From: Maricaulis sp. | GTDB taxonomy: Bacteria > Pseudomonadota > Alphaproteobacteria > Caulobacterales > Maricaulaceae | Direction of reading: 5' to 3' | Length of the DNA: 64,000 nucleotides | Assembly (NCBI RefSeq): GCF_017642925.1 | Contig: NZ_JAEPOL010000012.1 | Coordinates: 1-64,000 of the forward strand | Part shown: positions 62,063 to 64,000 of the stretch, piece by piece | How positions within the stretch are numbered: position 1 is the stretch's first letter | How the letters are laid out: the number at the start of each line of letters is the position of its first letter | Program-made: the position numbers and the translations under genes | The notes under the pieces: generated by a model | The model's input: only the letters and a program-made list of their open reading frames with translations | Told to the model about the DNA's origin: nothing | Databases searched by the model: none

Positions 62063-64000
62063 GTGTCGCCCTCCGACCCGTCCGGCGCACTCGCCCACTC
62101 GCCGCGGCGGGCGAGATGGTCAAAATCACCGTAATCATTGGTATACTTGGCGCGCGTCTGGCTTTCATACGGCATCGTTTCGGCATCGAAACGAGCGATC
62201 CAGCCCGTGAGATCCTCCAGCGCCTTCTCCGCCATCTCCATGGCGTCCGGCTGGTTGCGGCCGCTGTCCACACGCCGCTCCTCGCCGCCCTTCGCATTAC
62301 CCGGAAGCGCCAGATAGTAGAGCCCCGCCACCGGCGCAGCCGCCAGATCGGGAAAGCCGTTCCCGGTCGCCGCGATCGCCGCGGTCAGCGGCAATTGCGG
62401 ATCGAACCCGGCTGCGACTTCCTTGGGCGAGGCGCTGGAGCCGGTCTTGTAGTCGATCACATCGATCCGGCCATCGGGATGACGGTCAAACCGGTCAGCC
62501 CGTCCGTAAAGCACGAAATCGCCGGCCGGCCCGTCCAGCCTCCGCTCGCCCCGGATTTCCACCTGGTCGACCGTGATGCCGAGGTCACGACGGCGCCGTT
62601 CCCAGGCGACCAGCCAGGCCGCAGCCCGGCGGAAGCGGGCCAGTTCCACCGCCATCTCGCCCGGCTGGAATCCCCATTCAAGCAGGTAGGGCTGCGCGGC
62701 CGCGACGAGCTGGTCCTCCGCATCCGCGGGCACGGCATCGCGCCAGAGCGGCACCACATCCTGCAGCGCGGCGTGCAGGGCGGTCCCGCGCTCACGCGCG
62801 CCCGGGGGCATGTCGGCCGGATCGAGCCGGCGCAGGCCGAGAACATGGCGCGCGAAGATGGAATAGGGGTCGCGGACCCAGGTGCGGATTTCCGTGATCG
62901 ACAGCTTGCGCGGCCGTTCGGCGACGGGCGGAGACGGGGCAGGCCTCGGCGCCGGTACGGGCGCAATGCCCGTCTCGTCGAGCACGCGCGCAAGGGCGAG
63001 ATAGTCGGTCTTCGGCGCCAGCGCCGCTTCGGCCCCCGCTTCGCCCAGCGCGCCACTGGCCAGTGTCTTCAGGCGCCACACCCAGCGCGAGGCGACGGTG
63101 GGCGCGCCATCGGCCTTGCCGGCCCGGGTCAGGATTACGTCCGGCGCAGCAGCCAGCTGTGCGAAATCGTGCGCGGCCAGACCATAGCGCCGTTCCGGCG
63201 CGCCCAGCTCGGCCGCGATCCGCATACCGCGGGAGAGCCAGGGGTCCGCACCCAGTCCCGCCGGCCAGACGCCTTCATTGAGCCCGGCCAGGATCACCCG
63301 GTCGGCCGAGATCAGGCGCGCTTCCAGCGGACCGAGAACCTGCAGGCGCGGATGCACACCCAGCCTGGGCGGCACGCGCCGTGCACCGATCAGTTCGCGT
63401 ACGGCGGCAGCATAATCGGTCAGCGACATTTCCGGCAGGCTGTCGCTCTCCTCCAGCAGCGAACGGACCAGTCCGGCTGCCGCCTCACCGCCTTCCCCGC
63501 CCCACAGCGCGCCCTCGCCCTGCGGTGTCGCGGACAGGGCCTCCGCCGCACGGGCATGCGCTTCCGCCCAGGCGGCCGCGCTGCGCGTTTCGCCATCGAT
63601 CAGCGGCGCGAAGGCGTGTTCCAGACCGTCGAGTAACGTCCGGACCAGCGCCTTGTCGTCGTCGAAAAGCTCGACATATTTGCCGTCCAGCCGCTGGCGC
63701 ACGGCGGCAAGATCATGCCCGGGCCGCGCGCCGCGCAGGGCCTCGGCCTCGAACTTGGCCAGGACGGTGTGGACTGTCCCGCGCGGATGGCCGGCGCTGA
63801 ACAGGGGCGAACTCCACAGCGCCGACAGGGCGACAACGCTGCCGGGATCCTCGGCCACGTCGAGAAGGCGGGTCAGAAACGCCCCGGCCGGTGTCTCGGC
63901 CAGCGAGGCGCCGCCGGAATCGTCCAGCTTCACGCCGAACCGGGTCATCTCGGCCGAGACCCGCCGCGCGAGCGCTCGGTCGGGTGTGACCAGGATGGCG
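62059..64000 (-). CDS. addB: Double-strand break repair protein AddB (5' part outside window)
   Basis: The last ~647 residues of AddB; the frame is open to the window edge, so the N-terminal part of this ~1000-residue protein is missing. Visible are a helicase-like inactive core (DRVILAGLNEGVWPAG, ~250 residues into this part) and the C-terminal RecB-type nuclease (YGRADRFDRHPDGRIDVIDYKTG, catalytic Asp and Lys), the site that cuts the other strand in AddAB. Its stop overlaps the addA start (ATGA). An internal ATG at 63948 is not the true start. Confidence 0.95.
   Translation of the reverse strand, partial: AILVTPDRALARRVSAEMTRFGVKLDDSGGASLAETPAGAFLTRLLDVAEDPGSVVALSALWSSPLFSAGHPRGTVHTVLAKFEAEALRGARPGHDLAAVRQRLDGKYVELFDDDKALVRTLLDGLEHAFAPLIDGETRSAAAWAEAHARAAEALSATPQGEGALWGGEGGEAAAGLVRSLLEESDSLPEMSLTDYAAAVRELIGARRVPPRLGVHPRLQVLGPLEARLISADRVILAGLNEGVWPAGLGADPWLSRGMRIAAELGAPERRYGLAAHDFAQLAAAPDVILTRAGKADGAPTVASRWVWRLKTLASGALGEAGAEAALAPKTDYLALARVLDETGIAPVPAPRPAPSPPVAERPRKLSITEIRTWVRDPYSIFARHVLGLRRLDPADMPPGARERGTALHAALQDVVPLWRDAVPADAEDQLVAAAQPYLLEWGFQPGEMAVELARFRRAAAWLVAWERRRRDLGITVDQVEIRGERRLDGPAGDFVLYGRADRFDRHPDGRIDVIDYKTGSSASPKEVAAGFDPQLPLTAAIAATGNGFPDLAAAPVAGLYYLALPGNAKGGEERRVDSGRNQPDAMEMAEKALEDLTGWIARFDAETMPYESQTRAKYTNDYGDFDHLARRGEWASAPDGSEGDT

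Noticed and set aside
58607-62134. 1175-residue plus-strand frame opposite addA
   Set aside because: Shadow of addA; no start signal and no domain, whereas addA has all helicase and nuclease motifs.

Overview
The window looks like core chromosome of a high-G+C alphaproteobacterium, most likely a marine member of the Caulobacterales/Maricaulales (Maricaulis-like). The taxonomic clues are three gene orders typical of that class (RNase D-lptC-lptA-lptB-rpoN-hpf-ptsN; FYDLN-acid protein-aroA-cmk-rpsA-ihfB; trpF-trpB-trpA-accD-folC with trxA-addA-addB), an FzlA-like division factor, a DUF1134/EipA envelope protein and an AccD without zinc-ribbon cysteines. The genus is an inference. I see no integrase, transposase, CRISPR array or rRNA.

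Layout. 1-553: intergenic, with a long inverted repeat and a terminator. 0.5-8 kb: M3 oligopeptidase, EipA, GNAT, an NTF2-like protein, a divergent MerR/metal-efflux pair with a recognisable MerR promoter, a His-rich lipoprotein and a TPR/peptidoglycan-binding/Sel1 protein. 8-16 kb: pheT, an unusual membrane-protein gene inside the phe operon, pheS, then a low-G+C tyrosine-decarboxylase-like gene separating pheS from rplT-rpmI, then a MerC-domain protein under a Zur-like box. 16-24 kb: a secreted protein made of four 125-residue repeats, an MFS exporter, a class II Fic protein, infC (probable AUA start) and two glycosyltransferases. 24-26 kb: two methyltransferases that make glycine betaine from glycine. 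26-36 kb: TPR protein, a GGDEF protein with a dead receiver domain, queG, fzlA, CDF transporter, nucleoside hydrolase, uppP, CPBP protease, a lipoprotein/coiled-coil pair, an NDUFA9-like protein and tRNA-Leu(CAG). 36-40 kb: a small secreted protein divergent from an MBOAT/SGNH polymer-acylation pair, with two copies of a palindromic 12-mer between them. 40-46 kb: RNase D, LPS transport, sigma-54 and PTS-Ntr cluster. 46-51.5 kb: tRNA-Ala(GGC), FYDLN protein, aroA, cmk, rpsA, ihfB. 51.5-64 kb: an unlisted 48-residue gene, a LysR regulator, trpFBA-accD-folC, then trxA, addA and a truncated addB on the opposite strand.

How the genes work together. Several neighbours serve the cell envelope: LptC/A/B, UppP, two LPS-type glycosyltransferases, EipA, the MBOAT pair and FzlA. 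Metal handling recurs (MerR/CDF, a second CDF, MerC, His-rich lipoprotein). The accessory parts most worth attention are the decarboxylase inserted between pheS and rplT, the betaine cassette with its long structured leader, the four-repeat secreted protein, and the divergent region upstream of the MBOAT pair. All functional calls come from reading motifs and gene order by eye; no database search was run.
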